Assembly: GCA_040414495.1 (NCBI GenBank)
Contig: JBEDUI010000218.1
Location: forward strand, 1 to 5,712
Direction: 5' to 3'
DNA: 5,712 bases
Source of the DNA: DATAVB01 sp040414495
GTDB lineage: Bacteria > Actinomycetota > Actinomycetes > Mycobacteriales > QHCD01
Part shown: positions 1 through 5,194 of the stretch, piece by piece
Position numbering within the stretch: the stretch's first letter is position 1
How the letters are laid out: every line of letters begins with the position of its first letter
Translations under genes and position numbers: made by a program
The notes under the pieces: model-generated
The model's database searches: none
The model's input: the letters and a program-made list of their open reading frames with translations, nothing else
What the model was told of the DNA's origin: nothing

Positions 1-21
1 GAACTCCTGCTGCTTGTCCAT
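1..21 (-). CDS. glnA2: Glutamine synthetase-family protein, GlnA2-like (N-terminal 7 codons only, cut by window edge)
   Basis: Reading the minus strand from an ATG at 21-19 gives MDKQQEF, open to the left edge. From memory, this is how actinobacterial GlnA2 proteins begin (the Streptomyces form starts MDKQQEFVLRTLEERD; the M. tuberculosis form starts MDRQKEF). A purine-rich GAGGGAG lies at 34-40 on the same strand, 12 nt before the ATG, a slightly long spacing for a ribosome binding site. Context supports the call: in M. tuberculosis glnA2 lies a few genes from panB, and in Streptomyces glnA2 lies near nadE. Known members are either glutamine synthetases or, in Streptomyces coelicolor, enzymes that glutamylate polyamines, so the substrate cannot be decided from seven residues. 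The call rests on very little sequence plus neighbourhood. Confidence 0.6.
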
Positions 22-93
22 GATCGATGTCCACTCCCTCGGGGATCGACCCACAGTGTGCATCCGGTTCTCAGCGAATCATGTGCCCGGGGT

Positions 94-109
94 GTTTCCG
101 GGACGTTAA
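94..109 (-). promoter_or_regulatory. Possible GlnR-type box upstream of the glnA2-like gene
   Basis: On the minus strand this reads TTAAC-GTCCCG-GAAAC, which fits the actinomycete GlnR consensus gTnAc-n6-GaAAc with one mismatch at the first base. It ends about 72 bp upstream of the glnA2-like ATG, a plausible distance for a nitrogen regulator. A second a-b pair is only weakly present: GGCAC follows after 6 nt, but no matching GaAAc comes after it. No convincing -10 for the minus-strand gene was found nearby. A single short degenerate match can arise by chance, so this is a lead only. Confidence 0.35.
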
Positions 110-165
110 CGAGGACGGACTTGGGACCCTCACCGGGTCAACGCCCGTCGTACCCGCAACCGCCC

Positions 166-171
166 TAGAAT
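166..171 (+). promoter_or_regulatory. Candidate -10 element for the lipoprotein gene
   Basis: TAGAAT matches the actinobacterial TAnnnT -10 pattern and stands out in GC-rich sequence. It would place transcription start near 178, giving a leader of about 26 nt before the ATG at 204. No recognisable -35 lies 16-19 bp upstream, which is common in actinobacteria. A weak purine stretch, GGACGG at 191-196, is 7 nt before the ATG and could act as ribosome binding site. Confidence 0.35.
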
Positions 172-203
172 GCACAAGCCGACTACGAGTGGACGGATCA
201 TTT

Positions 204-893
204 ATGTACGACAAACGCGGAACCTTCGTTCTTGCCGGACTAGCAGCCTGCGCTGTGCTGGCCGGTTGCGCTTCGAAGACCGAGGGGACCGCGACCTTCG
301 CCGGCCCCTCAGTCAGCAAGTCATCCACGGTGCCCAGCAGCGACACGCCCTCCTCCTCAGCGGTGCCCAGCAGCTCGGCGCCCACGGCCAGCGCCAGCGA
401 CGAGCCGTCGGATGTGCCCAGCAGCGAGGTGCCGAGCAGTGAAGCACCCAGCAGCGAGGCGCCCAGCTCTTCCGGCGGCGACACGAGCCTGCAGGATGAC
501 GGTGCCATTTGCGAGCTGATCAGCCCGGCCCAGCTGAAGAAGATCTGGCATCAGACGCCGCGTACGTTCCCGGACTCGTCCGGACCCGGCTGCACCTACA
601 AGGACGCCGACGGCAACCAGATCATCATCAGCCAGTACGACAACCTGGTCCCCAACAAGATGGCCAGCGAAGACAAGATGGATGATCAGAAGCTGATCAA
701 GACAACGGTCGCGGGGCATCCGGCAATCGTCACGCTCAGCAGTAACAGCTTCGGCCAGGGCGACTGGTATGTCTCGCAGAGCCACGACCTCAACGCCGAC
801 GGCGTGGTCGGGGCGATTCTCTCCAGCGACCCGACGTTGCAGAAGGAAGCCAAGGCCATGCTGGAGATTGTCGTTCCCAAGTACGCGCACTAA
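204..893 (+). CDS. Secreted lipoprotein with Ser/Pro-rich linker, DUF3558-like
   Basis: A 229-residue protein of unknown function. The start at 204 is chosen because it puts a textbook lipoprotein signal at the N terminus: MYDKR, a hydrophobic stretch (residues 7-20) and lipobox L-A-G-C with the lipidated Cys at 22. The same frame is open back to an ATG at 27, but that would bury the signal behind 59 unrelated residues. Residues 36-95 are a low-complexity Ser/Pro/Glu linker, probably a flexible stalk crossing the cell wall. Residues 96-229 look like a small globular domain with Cys103 (ICELISPAQL) and Cys130 (GPGCTY), a pair that could form a disulfide outside the cell. The 'C-x-L-(I/L)-(S/T)-P-A-x-L' opening resembles DUF3558 lipoproteins of actinobacteria, judged by eye. 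It is divergent from the glnA2-like gene and convergent with the transpeptidase gene, with a strong hairpin after the stop. Expression as a gene is very likely; family assignment is moderate. Confidence 0.8.
   Translation: MYDKRGTFVLAGLAACAVLAGCASKTEGTATFAGPSVSKSSTVPSSDTPSSSAVPSSSAPTASASDEPSDVPSSEVPSSEAPSSEAPSSSGGDTSLQDDGAICELISPAQLKKIWHQTPRTFPDSSGPGCTYKDADGNQIIISQYDNLVPNKMASEDKMDDQKLIKTTVAGHPAIVTLSSNSFGQGDWYVSQSHDLNADGVVGAILSSDPTLQKEAKAMLEIVVPKYAH
417..473 (+). repeat. Degenerate in-frame tandem repeat encoding PSSE(V/A) units
   Basis: About four 15-nt units encode P-S-S-E-V, P-S-S-E-A, P-S-S-E-A and P-S-S-S (residues 72-90 of the lipoprotein). Related PSSS/PSSD units continue upstream from about 315. 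The DNA units differ mainly at third positions, so the repeat is old enough to have diverged or is kept by selection on the peptide. It is the core of the wall-spanning linker. Confidence 0.7.
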
Positions 894-921
894 GCCTGCT
901 CTGCCTGCCGCATAAGCGAAT

Positions 922-957
922 CGGGCCGGTACACCAGATGGTGTACCGGCCCGTTTT
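922..957. terminator. Rho-independent terminator between convergent genes, probably bidirectional
   Basis: CGGGCCGGTACACC (922-935) and GGTGTACCGGCCCG (940-953) form a perfect 14-bp stem with loop AGAT, followed by TTTT at 954-957 and then GTCT. This is a classic terminator for the plus-strand lipoprotein gene, whose stop ends at 893. In the other direction it lies 14 nt past the transpeptidase stop; the minus-strand sequence after the stem is only moderately T-rich (ATTCGCTTAT), so termination there may be weaker. Confidence 0.9.
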
Positions 958-967
958 GTCTACGAGA

Positions 968-2227
968 TCAGTGCCGCAGCGCGCTGCCCGCGGCCCACTG
1001 GGTGTACGAGACGTTCCAGCCACCGTAACCGTCGTCGATCGGCAACTCCGGATCGCCACCGGTCACGGTGACCGGGTCGCCGACGCCCATGTGCTCGTAC
1101 AGCCATTTGCCGTTGGCCATGGACAGGTTGATGCAGCCGTGGCTGACATTGCTGCTGCCTTGCTCCCCCACGGTTTCGTCGTTGACGTGGGTGAATTCGC
1201 CGTCGCCGGAAATACGCATCGCCCAATAGGCCGGGAAATTCTCGTAGCCGCCGGGCGCGTCGGCCGGCACTCCGTAGCTGGCCGAATTCATGTAATACAG
1301 CGGGTACTTCTGATAAACGACGTGAATGCCGTTGTGCGTCGGCGTGGACGGCTTGCCGAAGCTGGCCGGCAGCACCTTCACCTTGGCTCCATTGTGATAG
1401 ACGGCCAGGTCGTAGGTGTTCACGTTGCCGACCGCACGCCAGTCGTCGTGGACGGTGTACGTAGCGTCCTCATCGGACTGTCCATACAGGCCGGTGCCGA
1501 CCTGGGCACCGTAAATTCCGATGCTGACGTGAACTCGGGTGCCCGGCTTCCAGAAATGCGCCGGCCGCCATTCGGCTTCGGTGTCGCTCATCCAGTGCCA
1601 GGAGCCGGTCGTCGCCGGCGACGCGGTCACGGTCATCGCCTGTTCGGCCGCGGCCTTGTCGGTGATCGTCTCGTCGAAGTTGACGTCGATGATCGTGGCG
1701 ACGCCGATGCTGGTGCCGGACTTGGGGAAGACCGTGGCCGCGGTCTGGTTGGCCGGGGTCAACGTCGTGAACGTGCTGACCTTCCGGGTCGGATGACCGG
1801 CCGGGTTGGTCGCCACCGCCGAGACCCGATAGGTCTTGCCGTAGCCGAGATCCTCGCTCGAGGTCCAGGTGCGCCGGTCAGCGGAGACTTTGCCGGTGAC
1901 CTCTTTACCGACCGGATTGGTCACCACGACGCGGGACAATGTGCCGCCGGCCGCGCTCACGGTGACCGGCCGGGCCGGGTTCGCCGCCTGATCGCCGGTC
2001 GCGGGGCGGACCGAGACGGTGGCCGGGGGCGGCGGCGCGGGCGTGGTCTTCACCGGTCGCGGCGTACTGGATGACGTGGTGGCCGCCGGCTTCGAATGCT
2101 GGGGCGATGCCGCCTGCGCGGAATGCTCCGAGGTGGTGGAACAGCCGGTCGCCAGAGCCACCGCACCCAAGGCGGCAACGGTCAGGGCGACCCGGGTTCG
2201 CCCGCCGAGTCGTGCTGCACGCAACAT
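968..2227 (-). CDS. Lipoprotein L,D-transpeptidase, LdtMt2 (LppS)-like
   Basis: A 419-residue envelope enzyme expected to make 3-3 (meso-diaminopimelate to meso-diaminopimelate) peptidoglycan cross-links, the type relatively insensitive to penicillins but inhibited by carbapenems. Residues 1-28 are a signal peptide ending in A-T-G-C, lipid Cys29; Ala at -3 is less usual than Leu. A Ser/Thr/Pro linker (30-70) is followed by two Ig-like domains (about 71-158 and 160-259) and a YkuD catalytic domain (about 264-392). The active-site signature is clear: His347, then S362-H363-G364-C365-I-N367, with Cys365 as nucleophile. The tail WNVSYTQW (404-411) mirrors the conserved C-terminal WNIPWDQW of LdtMt2, as remembered, and EWRPAHFWKPGT (219-230) matches its second Ig domain. 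The ATG at 2227 is chosen over in-frame ATGs at 2242 and 2338 because GGAGGA precedes it at the right distance and the signal peptide follows directly. It is divergent from nadE. Confidence 0.95.
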   Translation of the reverse strand: MLRAARLGGRTRVALTVAALGAVALATGCSTTSEHSAQAASPQHSKPAATTSSSTPRPVKTTPAPPPPATVSVRPATGDQAANPARPVTVSAAGGTLSRVVVTNPVGKEVTGKVSADRRTWTSSEDLGYGKTYRVSAVATNPAGHPTRKVSTFTTLTPANQTAATVFPKSGTSIGVATIIDVNFDETITDKAAAEQAMTVTASPATTGSWHWMSDTEAEWRPAHFWKPGTRVHVSIGIYGAQVGTGLYGQSDEDATYTVHDDWRAVGNVNTYDLAVYHNGAKVKVLPASFGKPSTPTHNGIHVVYQKYPLYYMNSASYGVPADAPGGYENFPAYWAMRISGDGEFTHVNDETVGEQGSSNVSHGCINLSMANGKWLYEHMGVGDPVTVTGGDPELPIDDGYGGWNVSYTQWAAGSALRH

Positions 2228-2234
2228 GCAGTTG

Positions 2235-2240
2235 TCCTCC
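2235..2240 (-). promoter_or_regulatory. Ribosome binding site fixing the L,D-transpeptidase start
   Basis: GGAGGA on the minus strand; its GGAGG core ends 8 nt before the ATG at 2227-2225. It overlaps the alternative in-frame ATG at 2242-2240 (ATGGAGG), so that ATG would have no ribosome binding site of its own. This decides for the downstream start. Confidence 0.8.
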
Positions 2241-2310
2241 ATACGATCGCCGCCGGTCGGCGGACGCCCGATGTCTGGCCGAGCTTCGAACATCACAGAC
2301 GCGGTGAGCC

Positions 2311-2359
2311 GTGACCCGGGATACGTCGCAAAGGTCACGATGCGGTAACTGTTGACCTT
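2311..2359. repeat. Spaced inverted repeats (AAGGTCA/TGACCTT) in the divergent promoter region
   Basis: AAGGTCA (2331-2337) and TGACCTT (2353-2359) are a perfect 7-bp inverted repeat separated by 15 nt. A further GTGACC at 2311-2316 pairs with GGTCAC at 2333-2338. The three half-sites start about 20-22 bp apart, close to two DNA turns, so they sit on one face of the helix. This suggests operator sites for a dimeric regulator of the transpeptidase gene, or an RNA hairpin in its leader; which of these applies cannot be told from sequence. Confidence 0.45.
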
Positions 2360-2385
2360 AGCGCGCCGAACGCGACACGAAGCGG

Positions 2386-2391
2386 ATCTTA
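2386..2391 (-). promoter_or_regulatory. Candidate -10 element for the L,D-transpeptidase gene
   Basis: The minus strand reads TAAGAT, a good TAnnnT match. Transcription would start near 2379, giving a leader of about 150 nt that includes the inverted half-sites. The only -35-like sequence seen, TTGTCA (2413-2418, minus strand), is 21 bp upstream, which is too far for a standard sigma-70-type promoter. A second weaker candidate, TAAGGT, lies at 2355-2360. Confidence 0.3.
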
Positions 2392-2511
2392 GCGACGAGT
2401 CGGCATCGACCGTGACAATGACCCGGCGTGCCGAGACACGACCCGCCGTGGTGTGTCGCAGGTAACGTCGGCCCCCAATACCCGGCCTCGCCGACGCCGC
2501 GCCGCGGGCGG

Positions 2512-2517
2512 GACAAT
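2512..2517 (+). promoter_or_regulatory. Candidate -10 element for leaderless nadE transcription
   Basis: GACAAT ends 6 nt before the nadE ATG at 2524, so a transcript begun 7 nt downstream would start on the A of the start codon. No ribosome binding site is visible before this ATG, in contrast to panB and the transpeptidase gene. Leaderless mRNAs are common in actinobacteria. No clear -35 was found at 16-19 bp. Confidence 0.4.
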
Positions 2518-2523
2518 GTACTC

Positions 2524-4311
2524 ATGCCCTCTTTGCGAATCGCGCTCGCGCAAATCGACATGACGGTCGGAGACATCGCCGGCAATGCCGCCGCGGTGGT
2601 TTCCCAGGCCCGGGCCGCCGCCGAAAAAGGTGCCCACCTGGTTGCCTTTCCGGAAATGACGCTGACCGGATATCCGCCCGAGGACCTCGTGCTGCGGGAG
2701 TCGTTCCGGCAGGCCAGCATCAAGGAGTTGAACGAGCTGGCGCCGCGGTTGGCCCGCGAGGGCCTGGGCGAGATCGCCGTTGTGGTGGGCTATCTGGACT
2801 CGGTCAAGGGTGCCCGCAATGCCGCCGCGGTGCTGTATCGCGGTGAGGTGGTGTTGCGGTATTTCAAGTACCACCTGCCCAACTACGGCGTATTCGACGA
2901 GGCGCGGTATTTCGTTCCCGGCCACACACTGCCGGTGCTGCGGCTGCACGGCGTCGACGTCGCGGTGACGATCTGTGAGGACCTGTGGCAGGAGGGCCGC
3001 CCGTTCGCGGTCGCGGGACGGGCCGGCGTCGGGCTGGTCCTGTCGATCAACAGCTCGCCGTACGAACGGAACAAGGACGACGTGCGGCTGGAGTTGGCCC
3101 AGCGGCGGGCCCGCGAGGCCGGGGCGACGCTGGCGTACGTCAACACCATCGGCGGGCAGGATGAGCTGATCTTCGACGGCGACTCGCTGGTGGTGAACGA
3201 GCACGGCGAATTGCTGGCCCGCGCACCGCAGTTCGTCGAGACGCTGTTCGTGGTCGACCTGGATCTGCCTGCGGCGAGCAGCAATTTCGTCGGCCAAGCG
3301 CTGGATATGACCGTCACCCGCAGCACGATTTCCACCGAGCCGGTGCCGGCGTTCGCGATGAGCGAGCCGACCTTCGCCGAGTCGCTGTCCGACGAGGCCG
3401 AGGTCTACAACGCCGTCGTGACGGGCCTACGCGGATATCTACGTAAGAACGGAATTGCCCGGGTCTATCTGGGTCTCTCCGGCGGAATCGATTCGTCGTT
3501 GACCGCGGCGATCGCGTGCGATGCCATCGGCGCGGAAAATGTATACGGCATTTCCAATCCCAGCGCATGGTCCACCGAGCATTCCAAAACCGACGCCGCC
3601 GAATTGGCCCGCCGTACCGGATTGAATTTCTCCACAATTCCGATCGCACCGCTCTTCGACACGTTCACCTCGCTGGTGAAGCTTTCCGGATTGGCCGAGG
3701 AGAATCTGCAGGCCCGGCTGCGCGCGGTCACCTGGATGGCACTGTCCAATCAGAACGAACCGTCGATCGTGCTGGCCTGCGGCAACAAGAGCGAGCTGGC
3801 GACCGGATATTCCACTTTGTACGGTGACGCGGTCGGTGGTTACGCCCCGCTGAAAGACGTCCCGAAAACGCTGGTGTGGCAGCTGGCCCGGTGGCGTAAT
3901 GCCGACGCCGAGCGGCGCGGCGAGGTGGCGCCCATTCCACAACACGCGATCGACAAGCCGCCGTCGGCCGAATTGCGGCCGGGCCAACTCGACTCCGATT
4001 CGCTGCCGCCCTATGACGTGCTCGACGCGGTGATCGAGGATTACGTCGACCACGACCTGGGCTGGTCCGACCTGATCGAACGCGGGCACGACCCGGCCGT
4101 GATCGAGCACGTGCTGCGGCTGGTCGACCGGGCCGAATACAAGCGCCGGCAATACCCGCCGGGCCCGAAGATCTCGGTCAAGGCGTTCGGCCGGGACCGG
4201 CGGCTGCCGATCACCAACCGGTGGCGGGACACGGCGCCCGGCCACGACGTTTCGGACACCGACACCGAGGGCGCAACCGAATTGGGCAGTACCCCGCGAC
4301 CGGCCGAATAG
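2524..4311 (+). CDS. nadE: Glutamine-dependent NAD+ synthetase
   Basis: A 595-residue cytosolic enzyme that makes NAD+ from nicotinic acid adenine dinucleotide, ATP and glutamine. The N-terminal nitrilase-type glutaminase domain (about 1-260) shows the full triad: Glu44 (FPEM), Lys115 (FKYHLPNYGVFDE) and Cys151 (TICEDLW). The C-terminal synthetase domain (about 290-565) has the ATP P-loop SGGIDS at 319-324, then GNKSELATGYSTLYGD (420-435), KDVPK (444-448), KPPSAELRPGQ (478-488) and EYKRRQYPPGPKIS (538-551). Length and sequence fit the Streptomyces-like form, not the roughly 680-residue mycobacterial one. The ATG at 2524 is preferred over an in-frame ATG at 2428 because PSLRIALAQID is where the family begins. 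Oddities: the loop after the P-loop reads NPSAWSTEHSK (345-355), where I recall MPS(K/R)(Y/F)SS in relatives, and residues 570-595 are an extra acidic, probably disordered tail. It is followed closely by panB. Confidence 0.97.
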   Translation: MPSLRIALAQIDMTVGDIAGNAAAVVSQARAAAEKGAHLVAFPEMTLTGYPPEDLVLRESFRQASIKELNELAPRLAREGLGEIAVVVGYLDSVKGARNAAAVLYRGEVVLRYFKYHLPNYGVFDEARYFVPGHTLPVLRLHGVDVAVTICEDLWQEGRPFAVAGRAGVGLVLSINSSPYERNKDDVRLELAQRRAREAGATLAYVNTIGGQDELIFDGDSLVVNEHGELLARAPQFVETLFVVDLDLPAASSNFVGQALDMTVTRSTISTEPVPAFAMSEPTFAESLSDEAEVYNAVVTGLRGYLRKNGIARVYLGLSGGIDSSLTAAIACDAIGAENVYGISNPSAWSTEHSKTDAAELARRTGLNFSTIPIAPLFDTFTSLVKLSGLAEENLQARLRAVTWMALSNQNEPSIVLACGNKSELATGYSTLYGDAVGGYAPLKDVPKTLVWQLARWRNADAERRGEVAPIPQHAIDKPPSAELRPGQLDSDSLPPYDVLDAVIEDYVDHDLGWSDLIERGHDPAVIEHVLRLVDRAEYKRRQYPPGPKISVKAFGRDRRLPITNRWRDTAPGHDVSDTDTEGATELGSTPRPAE

Positions 4312-4321
4312 GCGAACCGCT

Positions 4322-4327
4322 AAGGAG
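4322..4327 (+). promoter_or_regulatory. Ribosome binding site of panB
   Basis: AAGGAG lies 5 nt before the panB ATG at 4333, within the 21-nt gap after the nadE stop. It supports both the start and translation of panB from a shared nadE-panB transcript. Confidence 0.85.
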
Positions 4328-4332
4328 AAGCC

Positions 4333-5178
4333 ATGGCGCGCGCCGACGAGCAGCCCCCGCTCTACGGTGGCAAAACGACCCGGCGGATCCGCATCCACCA
4401 ACTCGCCGCGGCCAAACAACGCGGCGAGCGTTGGCCGATGCTCACCGCGTACGACCAGTATTCGGCCGAGATATTCGACGAGGCCGGCATTCCGGTGCTG
4501 CTCGTCGGTGACTCGGCGGCCAACAACGTATTCGGGTACACCACCACCGTGCAGCTGCATCTGGAGGAATTGCTGCCGTTGGTCAAGGCGGTGGCCCGTT
4601 CCACTCACCACGCGCTGGTGGTCGCCGACCTGCCGTTCGGTACGTACCAGGACAGTCCGCAGCAGGCGCTGGCTACCGGGGTGGCCATGATGCGCGACGG
4701 CGGCGCGCACGCGGTCAAGCTCGAAGGCGGGCGCCGGGTCTGCGGGCAGATCCGGGCGCTGGTCGGGGCCGGAATCCCGGTGATGGCGCATATCGGGTTC
4801 ACCCCGCAGAGCGAGCACGAGCTGGGTGGGTACCGGGTGCAAGGGCGCGGCGAGTCCGGTGAGGACCTGATCAAGGACGCGATCGCGGTGCAGGAGGCCG
4901 GCGCGTTCGCGGTCGTGCTGGAAATGGTGCCGGCCGACGTGGCCAAGCGGATCACCGACGAGCTGTCGATCCCGACCATCGGCATCGGCGCCGGGCCGCA
5001 CTGCGACGCGCAGGTGCTGGTGTGGCAGGACATGGCCGGCTTGCGCGGCGGTCCGATGCCGCGGTTCGTCAAGCAATACGCGGATCTTCGTACAGCGTTA
5101 CGGAATGCCGCTACGGCGTACGCCCTGGATGTACGGGACGGCGGGTTCCCAAGCGCTGAACAGAGTTACGAGCAATAG
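4333..5178 (+). CDS. panB: 3-methyl-2-oxobutanoate hydroxymethyltransferase (ketopantoate hydroxymethyltransferase)
   Basis: A 281-residue cytosolic enzyme that transfers a hydroxymethyl group from 5,10-methylenetetrahydrofolate to 2-oxoisovalerate, making ketopantoate, the first committed step toward pantothenate and CoA. It is a (beta/alpha)8 barrel needing a divalent metal. Residues corresponding to the E. coli metal ligands are present: Asp60 (LLVGDSAAN), Asp99 (VADLPFG) and Glu131 (VKLEGG, with Lys129). Glu197 (VVLEMVP) matches the proposed catalytic base. Other family blocks: MLTAYD (36-41), MAHIGFTPQS (151-160), GYRVQGRG (166-173), IGIGAGPHCDAQVLVWQDM (216-234). Length and sequence are close to M. 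tuberculosis PanB, which also starts with a short variable N terminus before the barrel. It lies 21 nt after nadE on the same strand, so co-transcription is likely; panC is not in this window. Confidence 0.98.
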   Translation: MARADEQPPLYGGKTTRRIRIHQLAAAKQRGERWPMLTAYDQYSAEIFDEAGIPVLLVGDSAANNVFGYTTTVQLHLEELLPLVKAVARSTHHALVVADLPFGTYQDSPQQALATGVAMMRDGGAHAVKLEGGRRVCGQIRALVGAGIPVMAHIGFTPQSEHELGGYRVQGRGESGEDLIKDAIAVQEAGAFAVVLEMVPADVAKRITDELSIPTIGIGAGPHCDAQVLVWQDMAGLRGGPMPRFVKQYADLRTALRNAATAYALDVRDGGFPSAEQSYEQ

Positions 5179-5189
5179 CTCAGCGTTTT
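5151..5189. terminator. Weak candidate terminator at the panB end
   Basis: AAGCGCTGA (5151-5159) can pair with TCAGCGTTT (5180-5188, one G-U pair), with a 20-nt loop that itself contains GAGC-AATA-GCTC around the panB stop, and TTTT at 5186-5189. The stem overlaps the last codons of panB, and the T-tract partly pairs, so it is far weaker than the hairpin at 922-957. Some terminator is expected because panB and the next gene converge with only 16 nt between their stops. Confidence 0.3.
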
Positions 5190-5194
5190 GGCGT

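Larger units (their letters stand above)
2228..2523. other. Divergent intergenic region between the L,D-transpeptidase gene and nadE
   Basis: No credible coding sequence was found in these 296 bases; frames that stay open are extensions of the flanking genes without start signals or family similarity. The region must hold both promoters. It contains spaced inverted half-sites at 2311-2359, a minus-strand TAAGAT at 2386-2391, and a GACAAT just before nadE. The minus-strand leader could exceed 100 nt if TAAGAT is used. I looked for a c-di-AMP (ydaO-type) riboswitch, which in actinobacteria often precedes wall-enzyme genes, and could not recognise its conserved core. Confidence 0.6.

Noticed and set aside
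27..203. 59-residue N-terminal extension of the lipoprotein from an ATG at 27
   Set aside because: It would bury the lipoprotein signal peptide and overlap the divergent promoter region; the extension shows no coding character.
357..890. Minus-strand open frame opposite the lipoprotein gene
   Set aside because: It mirrors the repeat linker and C-terminal domain codons of the lipoprotein; it has no ribosome binding site or recognisable domain.
938..2074. Long plus-strand open frame (378 codons) opposite the L,D-transpeptidase gene
   Set aside because: Its translation is Arg/Val/Gly-rich with no recognisable domain; it is an antisense shadow of a gene with a clear active site, as is common in high-GC DNA.
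2228..2338. Upstream in-frame starts (2338 and 2242) for the L,D-transpeptidase
   Set aside because: The GGAGGA ribosome binding site points to 2227, where the signal peptide begins directly.
2240..2400. c-di-AMP (ydaO) riboswitch before the L,D-transpeptidase gene
   Set aside because: Expected from the type of gene, but I could not find the conserved core; only short inverted repeats are present. A covariance-model search would be decisive.
2428..2523. 32-residue N-terminal extension of NadE
   Set aside because: Family homology starts at the ATG at 2524; the extension is Pro/Arg-rich and would cover the candidate promoter.
3439..5076. 545-codon minus-strand open frame opposite nadE and panB
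   Set aside because: It spans two well-supported genes and their gap, has low-complexity His/Arg/Gln-rich composition, and lacks a start signal or family similarity.
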